Source of the DNA: Gemmatimonadota bacterium
Lineage (GTDB): Bacteria; Gemmatimonadota; Gemmatimonadetes; Longimicrobiales; Gaopeijiaceae
Assembly (NCBI GenBank): GCA_021295835.1
Contig: JAGWBP010000007.1
Coordinates: forward strand, 1-64,000
Length of the DNA: 64,000 nucleotides
Direction: 5' to 3'
Shown: piece by piece, positions 29,215-37,958 of the stretch
Layout: the number at the start of each line of letters is the position of its first letter
How positions within the stretch are numbered: the stretch's first letter is position 1
The notes under the pieces: model-generated
Told to the model about the DNA's origin: nothing
The model's database searches: none
The model's input: only the letters and a program-made list of their open reading frames with translations
Program-made: the position numbers and the translations under genes

Positions 29215-30960
29215 ATGACGAGGCGGCTACGATTCGGTTGTGTCGGAGGCGGGGTGGCGGTGGCGATGCTGGGACTCCTGGGCGCAGTTCCGACCTCGGC
29301 GCAGGAGCGGCACTCCGTCATGGTCACCAACCTGGTGCCCCAGGACGGGGCCAACGACGACTTCGGCAGGAAGCTGGCCGAGGAGCTTCGCGACCACATC
29401 AACGGGTTCGTCTCGCATAGGGCGGTCGAGGAGAAGGAGATCCGCGACGCCCTCAGGCAGTACAAGGTCGATATGGAGGACCTCGACTGCATCACGTCGC
29501 TCCAGTTGCTGGTCGCGCGCGTCGCACGCATCGCCTTCTGTGGTTCCTACACCGAGGACCGGGAGGCGAAGACCGTCTTCGTCCAGGGCGCACAGTTTGT
29601 CGCGCCGGGGACGGCACCGATCGAGATCGCCGGCCGGACCTGGCCGAGGGACGCCCACCGCGCCGCCGCTCAGGAGATCGCGACGTTCTTCGAGCAGTTC
29701 GTCACCCAGCTCCGAAACGCTGAGTCCTGTCGCGAATACTACGAGAGGGAGGCGATGGGGGAAGCGGAGTCGCGATGTGTGATCGCGCTGAACCTCGCGC
29801 CCGACGACGTCCCGGTGCGCCTCACATACGCGCAGGTGCTGCGTCGCACCGACCGTCCCGAACAGGCATTCGAGGAGATCAAGAGGGTCCTCGAGCTTAG
29901 CCCGGTCGACGAGACCGCGCTTGAGCTGGCTGGCTACCTGGCGGCCAAGCTCGACATGCCCGACGAATCGAGGGAATACTTCCGCCAGCTCCTGCAGCTC
30001 GATCCCGGCAACGTTCCGGTCAGGGTGAACATCGCCTACAACCTCGCCCAGGATGGCGAGCCCGAGTTGGCGATGGCGCTGGTGCAGGAGGGTCTCGACA
30101 TCGCGCTCGACGACGTCCAACTCCTCCTGCATCACGCCTCCTTCGCGATCAGGGCTGGTCAGGACAGGAAGGTTGAGGGGCAGCCGCTCACGCCGGAGGC
30201 GACCAGGTACTACCAGCAGGGATTGGACTCGTACCGCGTGGCGTACGAGCAGCTCGGCGCCGGGATGGACGGTGACCACCTGATGCTGATGATCGCCGGA
30301 CTGAACGAGGTCGGGCAGCCCGAAGAGGCGCTAGCGGTCGCCGAAGAGTCGCTGGAGACGCACGGAGGCGAGCCCAGATTCTGGTCGATGAAGGGTGACA
30401 TACTCTTTCGGCTCGACAGGACGGACGAGGCGCTGACCGCGCTCGACGAGGTGCTAGCGCGCGACCCCGAGTACCGAAACGTCAGGGTGAGGCAGGGGAA
30501 GTGGCTCCTGGAGGTTGGGCGGGAGGAAGAGGCGCTGCCGATCCTGGAGCAGGTCGTGCGCAGGGGCGAGCAAACCGCGCTGACTGTCGCCACGATGTTC
30601 TTTCGCGAGGCGGTAAACAAGGGCATCCAGCCTGAGCCGAAGCGGCCGGCCTTCGCGATTCGTCTCATTGGGATGGCCAAGCGATTCGAGGACCAGATCA
30701 CCGACTCGAGGTTCCTGGGCCAGGTGGGCTACTTTCTCGCCTACGCGATGTACCTCCAGGCCGAGGCGGAGCAGATGCCCGAGACCTTGGCCAGCGCACA
30801 GCAGAGCCTGCCCAGGTTCCGCGAGGTGAAGCGCATCCTGGCGCTCTCGCATGTGGCGGAGTACGGCCGCGGCAGACATTCAGCGCACTACCAGCAGTTG
30901 ACGAGCGGCACCGACACGTTCATCGAGATCCAGGAAGCGTTGATTCGACGGGGGAGCTAG
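29215..30960 (+). CDS. secreted TPR-repeat protein
   Basis: This 581-residue protein has a Sec signal peptide (ending near PTSAQ), an N-terminal domain that resembles CsgG/FlgO-like ligand-binding folds (SVMVTNLVPQDGANDDFGRK), and about six TPR motifs from residue 195 on (for example PVRLTYAQVLRRTDRPEQAFEE in two parts). I chose the ATG at 29215 because AGAAGG precedes it and the signal peptide begins there. It probably acts as a periplasmic scaffold. Its TAG stop is the first triplet of an intergenic repeat. Confidence 0.75.
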   Translation: MTRRLRFGCVGGGVAVAMLGLLGAVPTSAQERHSVMVTNLVPQDGANDDFGRKLAEELRDHINGFVSHRAVEEKEIRDALRQYKVDMEDLDCITSLQLLVARVARIAFCGSYTEDREAKTVFVQGAQFVAPGTAPIEIAGRTWPRDAHRAAAQEIATFFEQFVTQLRNAESCREYYEREAMGEAESRCVIALNLAPDDVPVRLTYAQVLRRTDRPEQAFEEIKRVLELSPVDETALELAGYLAAKLDMPDESREYFRQLLQLDPGNVPVRVNIAYNLAQDGEPELAMALVQEGLDIALDDVQLLLHHASFAIRAGQDRKVEGQPLTPEATRYYQQGLDSYRVAYEQLGAGMDGDHLMLMIAGLNEVGQPEEALAVAEESLETHGGEPRFWSMKGDILFRLDRTDEALTALDEVLARDPEYRNVRVRQGKWLLEVGREEEALPILEQVVRRGEQTALTVATMFFREAVNKGIQPEPKRPAFAIRLIGMAKRFEDQITDSRFLGQVGYFLAYAMYLQAEAEQMPETLASAQQSLPRFREVKRILALSHVAEYGRGRHSAHYQQLTSGTDTFIEIQEALIRRGS

Positions 30961-31030
30961 CAGCCCGTGGACAGATCTCCCACGGCAGGAGCGGCGCTGC
31001 ATCCCCGCTGGGCCGCTTCGCTCGCCTCTC
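30958..31030 (+). repeat. mosaic intergenic repeat, copy 1 (partial)
   Basis: The copy starts with TAG of the TPR gene, then CAGCCCGTGGACA, CTCCCACGGCAGGAGCGGCG and CTGCATCCCCGCTGG. It shares about 60 bp with the longer copy at 31503 but lacks the second arm. It lies between two genes on the same strand. Confidence 0.8.
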
Positions 31031-31083
31031 CACAGTGTAGGGTATCGCTCAGCTAGGCGAAGAACTTCAATCCCCGAGGCCCA

Positions 31084-31506
31084 ATGTACGGATTCTTGCT
31101 GACGCTCCTCGTCCTGGACGGGGTCTTTCTGGCGGTTGTAGTCCTCCTCCAGGCCGGCAAGGGCGGAGGTCTTGCGGCGATGGGAGGCGGTGCCGCAGCT
31201 ACCGACGTGCTCGGAGGGCGGCAGGCGACCACGCTCCTGACACGCGCCACCTGGATCTCGGGATCGGGATTCATGGCAGTCGCCCTCGTGCTGGCCATCA
31301 TGTCCACTCGCTCGACTGCCCCTGAATCGGTGCTCGAGAACATGGTCAGCCCGTCGCAGGAGGCGCCCGAACCGCTGCTTCCGGCCACGGACGACGATCC
31401 GCTCCAGATCCCCGGGCTTTCCGACACGGAGACGGAGATCGAGGTGCCGATCGGAGGCGCAGACGCGGAGCCCCAGGGCATCGAGCTCTCCGACGACGAC
31501 GGCTAG
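31084..31506 (+). CDS. secG: protein-export membrane protein SecG
   Basis: The 140 residues hold two transmembrane segments (GFLLTLLVLDGVFLAVVVLL and SGFMAVALVLAIM) flanking the conserved QAGKGGGLAAMGGGAAATDV loop of SecG, a component of the SecYEG translocon. An acidic ~70-residue tail is longer than in E. coli SecG. It ends with TAG, which is also the start of the palindromic repeat at 31503. Confidence 0.92.
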   Translation: MYGFLLTLLVLDGVFLAVVVLLQAGKGGGLAAMGGGAAATDVLGGRQATTLLTRATWISGSGFMAVALVLAIMSTRSTAPESVLENMVSPSQEAPEPLLPATDDDPLQIPGLSDTETEIEVPIGGADAEPQGIELSDDDG

Positions 31507-31669
31507 CAGTCCGTGGACAAACCTCCCACGGCAGGAGCGGCGCTGCATCCCCGCTGGGCGGCGGTGCTCTGCGTTGCTCCTCGCACGAATAGCCCTGCTA
31601 TTCCCGCGTCGTCGCGCCTTGCCAGCGGGGCGCTTCGCCGCTCTTGCGAGACTGTCCACGGACTGCTAG
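31503..31669. repeat. mosaic intergenic repeat, copy 2 (full palindromic element)
   Basis: A 167-bp element has perfect 17-bp inverted ends, CTAGCAGTCCGTGGACA at 31503-31519 and its complement at 31653-31669. Further inside, AGCGGCG...CCCCGCTGG pairs with its mirror image, and the centre is GAATAG-CCCTG-CTATTC. The whole element can fold into one long hairpin. The left end overlaps the secG stop codon. It resembles a MITE or REP-type palindrome and may also act as a terminator. Confidence 0.85.
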
Positions 31670-31751
31670 TGGTTGACTGCGCTCCGGGCGGCGGACGTCA
31701 CCCAGCTTGAGCCTCTCGCCGGAGTCGTCCGCAGGGTCCAAAGCGGCGGTA

Positions 31752-32759
31752 ATGGAACGCGACGGCGGCAGCGCGGCACTCCCCGACCGGGTTGTAGAGG
31801 ATCTGCTCTACCTCGGCTGCCAGGGTCGGCTCCTGGAAGCGGTGGTCAGGGAGATGTCCGGGTCCGGGCAGTTGGGTACCGCCTTTGCGGACCTCGACAT
31901 AGACGTGCGGGCCATGGCGATCGCACGCGCCATGCGCTCGTTTGCGGACGGTAGCGGCGATCTCTGTCATCCGGGGCTCCTGTCGCCTGGTCCAGCGCTT
32001 GCCTTTGGCGCGACCCCGCTCGAGTTCCTGCGCCATGTGACCGCAAGGGGCACATCGCCCGCGTCGGCGCGGGCGGGAGGACTGAGCTGGCACGACACTG
32101 ACAGGGGGCTGATCGGCTGGGGAGGACCGAGGGGCGGCACGATGACCCAGGTGATGGCCGGTGCGGCGCTGGCGCACAGGCAGAGGGGCGAGGACAGGGT
32201 CGCCCTCGTCTTCGAGGAGCGCGGGGCTTTGCAGGGGGGCGGGTGGCACGAGGGGATGAGTCTCTCGGGCGCCCTGGCGCTGGCGCTGATCGTGGTGGTG
32301 GAGGACAGCTTTCCCCCGGACTCGGCCGACGCGACCGACCTGCGAGCGATGGCTGGAGTCTACGGTGCCGATTTCGTGTCGGTCGGGGCGATGGAACTCG
32401 TGGAGCTCTACCGATTGGCTGCGGACGCTCGCCAGCGGGCGCTCGGAGGCGATGGCCCGGTGATCGTGGAGCTCCGACCGCTCCCCGACGAAGAGAGGTG
32501 GGCCCTGCACGACGGCTTGGCGGAGGCTGCGGTAGCGGATGACACGATCTCCGAGCGCGAGAGGGTCGACACCGAGGCCGCCGCAACCGCCTCCGTGGAG
32601 CATGCGTCGGAGCGTCTGGGCAAGGAACCGGGACCGTCGCCGGAAGAAGCTCTGGCACCGATCTGCGCCGCGGCTCCGCCCATTCGGCCCTGGCCCCGAC
32701 TCGACCCGCCCTCGCCGCAGGCCAGGCCAGTCGAGGAGCTGCAGGGGGCCGCCTGGTGA
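31752..32759 (+). CDS. 2-oxoacid dehydrogenase E1 alpha-like subunit with degenerate ThDP motif
   Basis: This 335-residue protein aligns with E1 alpha: GGLSWHDT and MTQVMAGAALAHRQRGEDRVALVF precede GGGWHEGMSLSGALALALIV. The normal thiamine-diphosphate motif, GDGA...N...NN, reads EERGA...S...EDS, so the Gly-Asp-Gly and the Asn metal ligand are lost. The last ~90 residues are a proline-rich tail. It overlaps the E1 beta gene (GTGA). It is either a catalytically altered subunit or a diverging one. An alternative TTG start at 31707 is possible. Confidence 0.7.
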   Translation: MERDGGSAALPDRVVEDLLYLGCQGRLLEAVVREMSGSGQLGTAFADLDIDVRAMAIARAMRSFADGSGDLCHPGLLSPGPALAFGATPLEFLRHVTARGTSPASARAGGLSWHDTDRGLIGWGGPRGGTMTQVMAGAALAHRQRGEDRVALVFEERGALQGGGWHEGMSLSGALALALIVVVEDSFPPDSADATDLRAMAGVYGADFVSVGAMELVELYRLAADARQRALGGDGPVIVELRPLPDEERWALHDGLAEAAVADDTISERERVDTEAAATASVEHASERLGKEPGPSPEEALAPICAAAPPIRPWPRLDPPSPQARPVEELQGAAW

Positions 32760-33778
32760 CCGCAGCGATCCCTACCCAGGTGGCGCGAACGCGATCGGGC
32801 GAGCCTGCGACCTTTCTGGAGGCGATCAGCGAGGCGCTCTGGGAGGAGATGGAGCGCGACGAGAGCGTCTTCCTCATGGGCGAGGACATTGGCGAGTACG
32901 GCGGCGCCTTCAAGGTCACTCGCGGATTCCTGGCGCGCTTTGGCGCAACTAGGGTGGTCGACACGCCTATCTCCGAGGGCGGGTTCACTGGGGCGGCGGC
33001 CGGGGCGGCCCACATGGGCCTCCGTCCGGTCGTCGAAATCCAGTTCATGGACTTCGTCTCGCCCGCCTACGATGTGCTCACCAACTACATCGCCACCTCG
33101 CGCTACCGGGGTGCCGGGCCGCTCCCCCTGGTGGTGCGCGGGCCGGTGGGGGGGGGAAGTCGGGGAGGGCCCTTCCACTCCCAGAATGTCGAGATGGCCT
33201 TCTTCCACACGCCCGGGCTCAAGATCGTCTACCCGGCCACGGCGCGAGACGCCAAGGGGCTGCTCAAGAGTGCGATCCGCGACGACGACCCCGTGATCTT
33301 CGAGGAGCACAAGGGGCTCTACCGCGCCCCGCACTGCCGCGAGCTCCTTCCCGACGAGGACTACGTGGTGCCGATCGGCGAGGCGCGAACGGTGCTGGAG
33401 GGGGACGACCTCACGGTCGTCACCTACGGGCTGATGGTGCATCGCAGCTTGGAGGCAGCGGCTACCCTCGCTCGCGACGGCGCCCGGATCGAGGTGATCG
33501 ACCTGCGGACGCTCCTGCCGCTCGACGAGGAGGCGATTTCGGCCTCGGTCCGGAAGACGGGGAAGCTCCTGATCGTGCATGAGGACACCCGTACCGGGGG
33601 AATTGCGGGCGAGATCGCGATGCGGGTGAACGAACGCGCCTTCGAGTGGCTGGACGGGCCGATCCTGCGGGTCACCGCAATCGATTCCCCGGTCCCCTTC
33701 AGCGGCGAGCTGGAGGACTACTTCCTGCCGTCGGTGGAGGATGTGGTGACCGCCGCACGTTATCTTCTGGATTACTGA
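32756..33778 (+). CDS. pdhB: pyruvate/2-oxoacid dehydrogenase E1 beta subunit
   Basis: The 340 residues are typical of E1 beta: FLEAISEALWEEMERDESVF, GEDIGEYGGAFKVTRGF, the catalytic Glu in DTPISEGGFTGAAAGAA, and the C-terminal transketolase domain with VVTYGLMVHRSLEAA and IDLRTLLPLD. It forms a heterotetramer with E1 alpha and decarboxylates a 2-oxoacid onto lipoyl-E2. The GTG start at 32756 overlaps the E1 alpha stop. Which oxoacid is used, pyruvate or branched chain, cannot be decided from sequence alone. Confidence 0.9.
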   Translation: MTAAIPTQVARTRSGEPATFLEAISEALWEEMERDESVFLMGEDIGEYGGAFKVTRGFLARFGATRVVDTPISEGGFTGAAAGAAHMGLRPVVEIQFMDFVSPAYDVLTNYIATSRYRGAGPLPLVVRGPVGGGSRGGPFHSQNVEMAFFHTPGLKIVYPATARDAKGLLKSAIRDDDPVIFEEHKGLYRAPHCRELLPDEDYVVPIGEARTVLEGDDLTVVTYGLMVHRSLEAAATLARDGARIEVIDLRTLLPLDEEAISASVRKTGKLLIVHEDTRTGGIAGEIAMRVNERAFEWLDGPILRVTAIDSPVPFSGELEDYFLPSVEDVVTAARYLLDY

Positions 33779-33856
33779 CGGTGGACGGGGACGGGCTGCG
33801 CGCGTCTCCGCCCGGCCCCCATGGCCTCGTCTGGACCCCTGCATGGAGTGGCGATA

Positions 33857-35302
33857 GTGTCCCGAATTGAAGTTCCGATGCCCCAGATGGGCGAATCGAT
33901 CGCCGAGGGCACGGTCTCAAAGTGGCTGAAGCAGGTCGGGGAGGCCGTCGAGCGCGACGAGCCCATTCTGGAGATCTCCACCGACAAGGTAGACGCCGAG
34001 ATTCCCTCGCCCTCCGCCGGGGCGCTGGTCGAGGTGCTGGTAGCCGAGGGCGAGACGGTGGAGGTGGGCACTATCGTCGCCTTCATAGACCCGAACGGAA
34101 GCTCCGACGACCAAGCGCAGGCAGCGGTCTCCGAAGAACCGGTGCCGCCCGGGCCATCGAGCCCGTCCGCCGAGGAGTCGGCCGAGACCGCCCCACCACC
34201 GGCCAATGCGGAAGTAGCGGAACCGTCCTCGGGCGCAACTTCGGGGGCAGCCGACACCGATGATGACCCGGGTTGCACCACAACCACCGAGGAGAGGCTC
34301 CGCGCCCGTTCGACTCCTGTGGTGCGGCGGATCGCAGGCGAGGCGGGTGTCGAGATAGCCGAGGTGCCCGGCACTGGCCACGGGGGACGGGTGACCAAGC
34401 AGGACATCCTGGCATACATCGAGAAGACGCCAGCCGAGCCGGTCGCCGATCCTGTCCAGCCAGCACCCCGGCCATCGACGCCGACTCCGTCGGTTCCTGC
34501 CCCAACCCCCGTGCCAACCCCGGCCGCACGCCCCGCCCCGAGTGGCGACGATCTCTGGGACCGCTTCAGCACGGAGGTGGAACACCCTGTCTTCCCGGTC
34601 CGCGCCGAGGACACTGTCGAGGCCATGGACAAGATGCGCCGCCTCACTGCGGAGCACATGATCCTCGCCAAGCGCGTGCACGCGCACGTGCACTCGATCG
34701 TCGAGATCGACTTCACCTCTGTGGACACGGTACGCCGCAAGATGAAGGAGCAGTGGGCCAAGAGGGGAGCGCGGGTCTCCTACACCGCCTTCGTCGCCTG
34801 GGCGTGCTCCCGAATACTGCGTGACTTCCCGACGGTGAACGGAGTGATCTCGGGCAATAGCGTCATTCACCGGGGCGCGGTCAACCTGGGGATGGCCGTG
34901 GACCTGAACCCGGGACTAATCGTGCCAGTGATCCACAACGCCGACGACCTCGGGCTGGTGGGTCTGGCCAAGAAGATCGTGGACCTCGCGACGCGTGCGA
35001 AGTCGCGGCAGCTCTCTCCGGGCGAGATCCAGGGTGCGACCTTCACGATCACCAACCCGGGCGTGCTCGGCACCATGGTCGGGATGCCGGTCATCCCCAA
35101 GGGCACCTCGGCGATCCTGGGTACCGGCGCCATCGAGAAGCGCGTGGTCGCGCTGACCGATCCGGTGACCGGGGGCGATTCCGTCGCGATTCGGAAGCGG
35201 TCGTACTTCTCGCTCGGCTACGACCACCGTCTGGTGGACGGTGCCGATTCGGCGCGCTTCCTGTCGGCGCTCAAGGAGGTGCTGGAGGATTTCCCCCAGT
35301 AG
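33857..35302 (+). CDS. dihydrolipoamide acyltransferase E2 of a 2-oxoacid dehydrogenase complex
   Basis: The 481 residues have one lipoyl domain with the lipoylated Lys44 in EISTDKVDAE, an acidic/proline linker, a peripheral-subunit binding domain (STPVVRRIAGEAGVEIAEVP), a second Pro-rich linker and the catalytic domain ending with YDHRLVDGAD. The GTG at 33857 starts directly on the lipoyl domain (SRIEVPMPQMGE) after a GGAG. E1 alpha, E1 beta and lipB flank it. No E3 lies nearby. It passes the acyl group to CoA. Confidence 0.93.
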   Translation: MSRIEVPMPQMGESIAEGTVSKWLKQVGEAVERDEPILEISTDKVDAEIPSPSAGALVEVLVAEGETVEVGTIVAFIDPNGSSDDQAQAAVSEEPVPPGPSSPSAEESAETAPPPANAEVAEPSSGATSGAADTDDDPGCTTTTEERLRARSTPVVRRIAGEAGVEIAEVPGTGHGGRVTKQDILAYIEKTPAEPVADPVQPAPRPSTPTPSVPAPTPVPTPAARPAPSGDDLWDRFSTEVEHPVFPVRAEDTVEAMDKMRRLTAEHMILAKRVHAHVHSIVEIDFTSVDTVRRKMKEQWAKRGARVSYTAFVAWACSRILRDFPTVNGVISGNSVIHRGAVNLGMAVDLNPGLIVPVIHNADDLGLVGLAKKIVDLATRAKSRQLSPGEIQGATFTITNPGVLGTMVGMPVIPKGTSAILGTGAIEKRVVALTDPVTGGDSVAIRKRSYFSLGYDHRLVDGADSARFLSALKEVLEDFPQ

Positions 35303-35323
35303 TCGGCGGACTGCCATGGACGC

Positions 35324-35995
35324 ATGAGGGCCTGGAGAGACCGTGCGCTCTCGGTTCGACACCTGGGCGAGGTGGGCTACCCGGAGGCCCTCGAGCTGCA
35401 GGCCCGTCTTGTTGGGCGTCGTCGTCGGGGCGAGGTGCCCGACACGTTGTTGCTCCTGCAGCACCCCCATGTGGTCACGATCGGGTCGGCAGGTGGCGAT
35501 CGCCACCTGCTTCTCCCGCGTCGGGAGCTCGCCGAGCGGGGGATCGGGCTCTTCGAGACGGGTAGGGGCGGGGACGTCACCTACCACGGCCCGGGGCAGG
35601 TCGTCGGCTACCCAATTCTCGATCTGAAGCCCGACCGCAGGGATCTTCACGCCTACCTGCGGAGCCTGGAGGCGGTCCTGATCGACGCGCTGGCCACCCT
35701 CGGGATCCCGGCCGACCGCGACGAGACGGCGACGGGCGTGTGGGTGGAGGGCGCCAAGGTCGCCGCGATCGGAATCCGAGTCTCGTCGGGGTGGATCACC
35801 TCGCACGGCTTCGCCCTGAATGTCGCGACCGACCTCTCCTACTTCGGGGTGATCGTCCCGTGCGGCCTTGAGGAGCGGCCGGTCACCAGCGTCGAACGGA
35901 TCCTGGGGAGCGAGGTGGCGCCTGCAGCCCTGCACCAGGCGATCGCGGGGGCCATGGTCCGCGAGTTCGGCTACGGGCGTGCCGATGACAGCTAG
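35324..35995 (+). CDS. lipB: lipoyl(octanoyl) transferase LipB
   Basis: The 223 residues contain GRGGDVTYHGPGQVVGYPI, the catalytic Lys145 in EGAKVAAIGIRV and Cys180 in VIVPCGL, all features of octanoyl-ACP:protein transferases. It attaches octanoyl groups to lipoyl domains before LipA adds sulfur. Its position right after E2 fits its substrate. The TAG stop (35993-35995) is the first triplet of an intergenic repeat. Confidence 0.95.
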   Translation: MRAWRDRALSVRHLGEVGYPEALELQARLVGRRRRGEVPDTLLLLQHPHVVTIGSAGGDRHLLLPRRELAERGIGLFETGRGGDVTYHGPGQVVGYPILDLKPDRRDLHAYLRSLEAVLIDALATLGIPADRDETATGVWVEGAKVAAIGIRVSSGWITSHGFALNVATDLSYFGVIVPCGLEERPVTSVERILGSEVAPAALHQAIAGAMVREFGYGRADDS

Positions 35996-36122
35996 CACGG
36001 GTACAGGCATTGTAAAACATGGATTACATAATGTAAAGTATACATTACAGTACGGCCGGGCGAGCGAGGAGATCCAGTGGGGATGCAGCGCTGCTCCTGC
36101 CGTGGGAGGCTTGTCCACGGGC
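35993..36122 (-). repeat. mosaic intergenic repeat, copy 3, carrying the composite operator
   Basis: This ~130-bp copy begins on the lipB stop (TAGCACGGGTACAGG), contains an AT-rich double operator (36011-36049), then the reverse complement of the GGCAGGAGCGGCGCTGCATCC module, and ends near CTTGTCCACGGG. It is about 85% identical by eye to the copy at 50690. It lies 108 bp before fumC and may supply its promoter. Confidence 0.85.
36011..36049. promoter_or_regulatory. 39-bp composite operator (copy 2)
   Basis: Two perfect sites, TGTAA-N8-TTACA at 36011-36028 and 36032-36049, start 21 bp apart with TAA between them. The inner part TTACA-N3-TGTAA is itself an inverted repeat, like the dyads bound by BlaI/CopY-type repressors. 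The second site has a GTATAC centre. It lies inside a mosaic repeat, upstream of fumC. Confidence 0.65.
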
Positions 36123-36229
36123 CTTGGGCACCTCGCCATCGCGTCGCACTGGCACTGTACGACAGGCTATAATTCGAGCCGTTCGTCCCGGATCGCCCCC
36201 CGCCCCCACAACCTTGAGCGCAGGCGACA

Positions 36230-37645
36230 ATGGCTTCCTCGCACCGAATCGAGCGCGACGCCCTTGGCGAAATGAGGGTTCCAGCCGACGCCCTCTACGG
36301 CGCTCAGACCCAGCGCGCGGTCGAGAACTTCCCGATCAGCGGGCGGCGCTTCGGACGGCGCTTCATCGAGGCACTGGGGAGGATCAAGGAAGCCGCTGCC
36401 AGGACGAATGCGGAGCTGGGGCTGCTCGACGACCAGGTGGCCGACGCGATCGCCTCCGCCTCCTCCGAGGTAGCTCGCGGCGACTGGGACGATCACTTCC
36501 CCCTCGACATCTATCAGACCGGCTCGGGCACCTCGACAAACATGAACGCCAACGAGGTGATCGCCGCGCTCGCCAGCCGTCTGCTGGAGCGGATGGACGA
36601 CGATGGCAACCCTCCCCCCGTGCACCCGAACGACCACGTCAACTTCGGGCAGTCCTCGAACGACGTGATCCCTACTGCGATCCACGTCGCGTGCCGGGCG
36701 GCGGTACGCGACGAGCTCGTGCCCGCGCTCGCGAAGCTGCGCGAGGCACTCGCCGAGCAGGCGAAGTCCCTCGACGGCGTGGTGAAGTCGGGCCGCACCC
36801 ACCTCATGGACGCCACCCCCGTCCGCCTGGGGCAGGAGTTCGGTGGCTACGCCAAGCAGGTCGAGCGTGGGATCGAGAGGGTCGAGCGCACCTCCCGGGA
36901 GATGTCGGAGCTGGCGCTCGGCGGCACGGCCACCGGCTCGGGGATCAACACGCATCCTCGCTTCGCCGCCCTCGCGGTCGCCCGGATCGCCACCATCTAC
37001 GGAATCACCTTCCGGGAGGCCGAGGACCATTTCGAGGCGCAGGGGGGGAAGGACGCGTGCGTCTCGCTGGCTGGCGCGCTGAACACGGTGGCCGCCGCCC
37101 TAATGAAGATCGCCGACGATGTGCGCTGGCTGGCGAGCGGCCCCACCTCGGGCATCGCCGAGATCCAGCTTCCAGCGGTGCAGCCGGGGAGCTCGATCAT
37201 GCCTGGGAAGGTGAATCCCGTGATCTGCGAGGCACTCATGATGGTCTGCGCCCGGGTCGCCGGAAACGCCACCACAGTCACGATCGCCGGCCAGCGGGGG
37301 AACTTCGAGCTGAATGTGATGATGCCGGTGATCGCAGACTCTCTCCTCGAGTCGATCGGCCTGCTGGCATCTGCCTGCCGGGTCTTCGCCGACCGCTGCG
37401 TGGCGGGCATCGAGCCCCGGCCGGAGCATGCGCGGGAGCTCCTGGAGCGCAATCCGGCGATAGCCACCGCGCTGAATCCCTACGTCGGGTACGACCGTGC
37501 GGCGGTGGTGGCCAAGCGGGCTGCGGCCGAGCGGCGATCGGTGCGCGAGGTGGCCGAGGAGATGGGGCTGATTGCGTCGGAGGAGCTCGACCGGGCACTG
37601 GACGTGCGCCAGATGACCGAGCCCGGGATTTCCGGCCACGACTGA
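36230..37645 (+). CDS. fumC: class II fumarate hydratase
   Basis: The 471 residues match FumC: TGSGTSTNMNANEVIA, HPNDHVNFGQSSNDVIPT, the TATGSGINTHP loop and the family signature GSSIMPGKVNPV with the catalytic Ser region. It interconverts fumarate and malate in the TCA cycle as a homotetramer. The length is normal. It is preceded by a repeat copy with the composite operator, so it may share regulation with other operator-bearing genes. Confidence 0.97.
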   Translation: MASSHRIERDALGEMRVPADALYGAQTQRAVENFPISGRRFGRRFIEALGRIKEAAARTNAELGLLDDQVADAIASASSEVARGDWDDHFPLDIYQTGSGTSTNMNANEVIAALASRLLERMDDDGNPPPVHPNDHVNFGQSSNDVIPTAIHVACRAAVRDELVPALAKLREALAEQAKSLDGVVKSGRTHLMDATPVRLGQEFGGYAKQVERGIERVERTSREMSELALGGTATGSGINTHPRFAALAVARIATIYGITFREAEDHFEAQGGKDACVSLAGALNTVAAALMKIADDVRWLASGPTSGIAEIQLPAVQPGSSIMPGKVNPVICEALMMVCARVAGNATTVTIAGQRGNFELNVMMPVIADSLLESIGLLASACRVFADRCVAGIEPRPEHARELLERNPAIATALNPYVGYDRAAVVAKRAAAERRSVREVAEEMGLIASEELDRALDVRQMTEPGISGHD

Positions 37646-37958
37646 CTCCCTTGCGGGTGACCGCGACCTGCCAGAACCGCCCGAGGTTGCGCGCGGCCCC
37701 GCCGCTCCCCATCTTTGACGGGTGTCGGGGGGCTTAGCATTGAGCCAACACTGGACGAGCCGGGACTGCCTCCCGCCGAGTACGTCACGCCCCAAGGGGG
37801 GGACGGCGGAGCCGGTGGGGGAGTCACCGACGATTGAGCCCCGGGCTTCATCCACCGCTCTTCGGCACGATTGCGGTCTGCCTTGCGTGGGCCCAAAGGT
37901 CGGCGATCCTTTCGGGACGCCGACCTTTGCATTTTGCTGAGCGAATGTTAGGAGGCAA
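37646..37958 (+). other. 313-bp leader-like spacer before the PTPS gene
   Basis: There is no gene in this stretch. A weak TTTGAC/TAGCAT pair with a short 15-bp spacer lies at 37714-37740. The following ~150 bp are rich in self-complementary GC runs and end in a strong hairpin just before the AGGAGG of the PTPS gene. The layout resembles a regulated leader, but I could not match it to a known riboswitch class. Confidence 0.35.
37895..37928 (+). terminator. hairpin between fumC and the PTPS gene
   Basis: A perfect 11-bp stem, AAAGGTCGGCG at 37895-37905 with its complement at 37918-37928, encloses a 12-base loop and is followed by GCATTTTG. It could terminate fumC or act as an attenuator for the downstream gene, whose Shine-Dalgarno AGGAGG lies 20 bases further on. 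Confidence 0.6.

Noticed and set aside
31503..31669. CRISPR repeat or CRISPR-like array
   Set aside because: It is a single palindromic element with inverted ends, not a direct-repeat/spacer array, and no cas genes occur.
37895..37928. preQ1 riboswitch before the PTPS gene
   Set aside because: The hairpin has none of the conserved preQ1-I sequence, and the enzyme's Cys spacing argues against a queuosine role.
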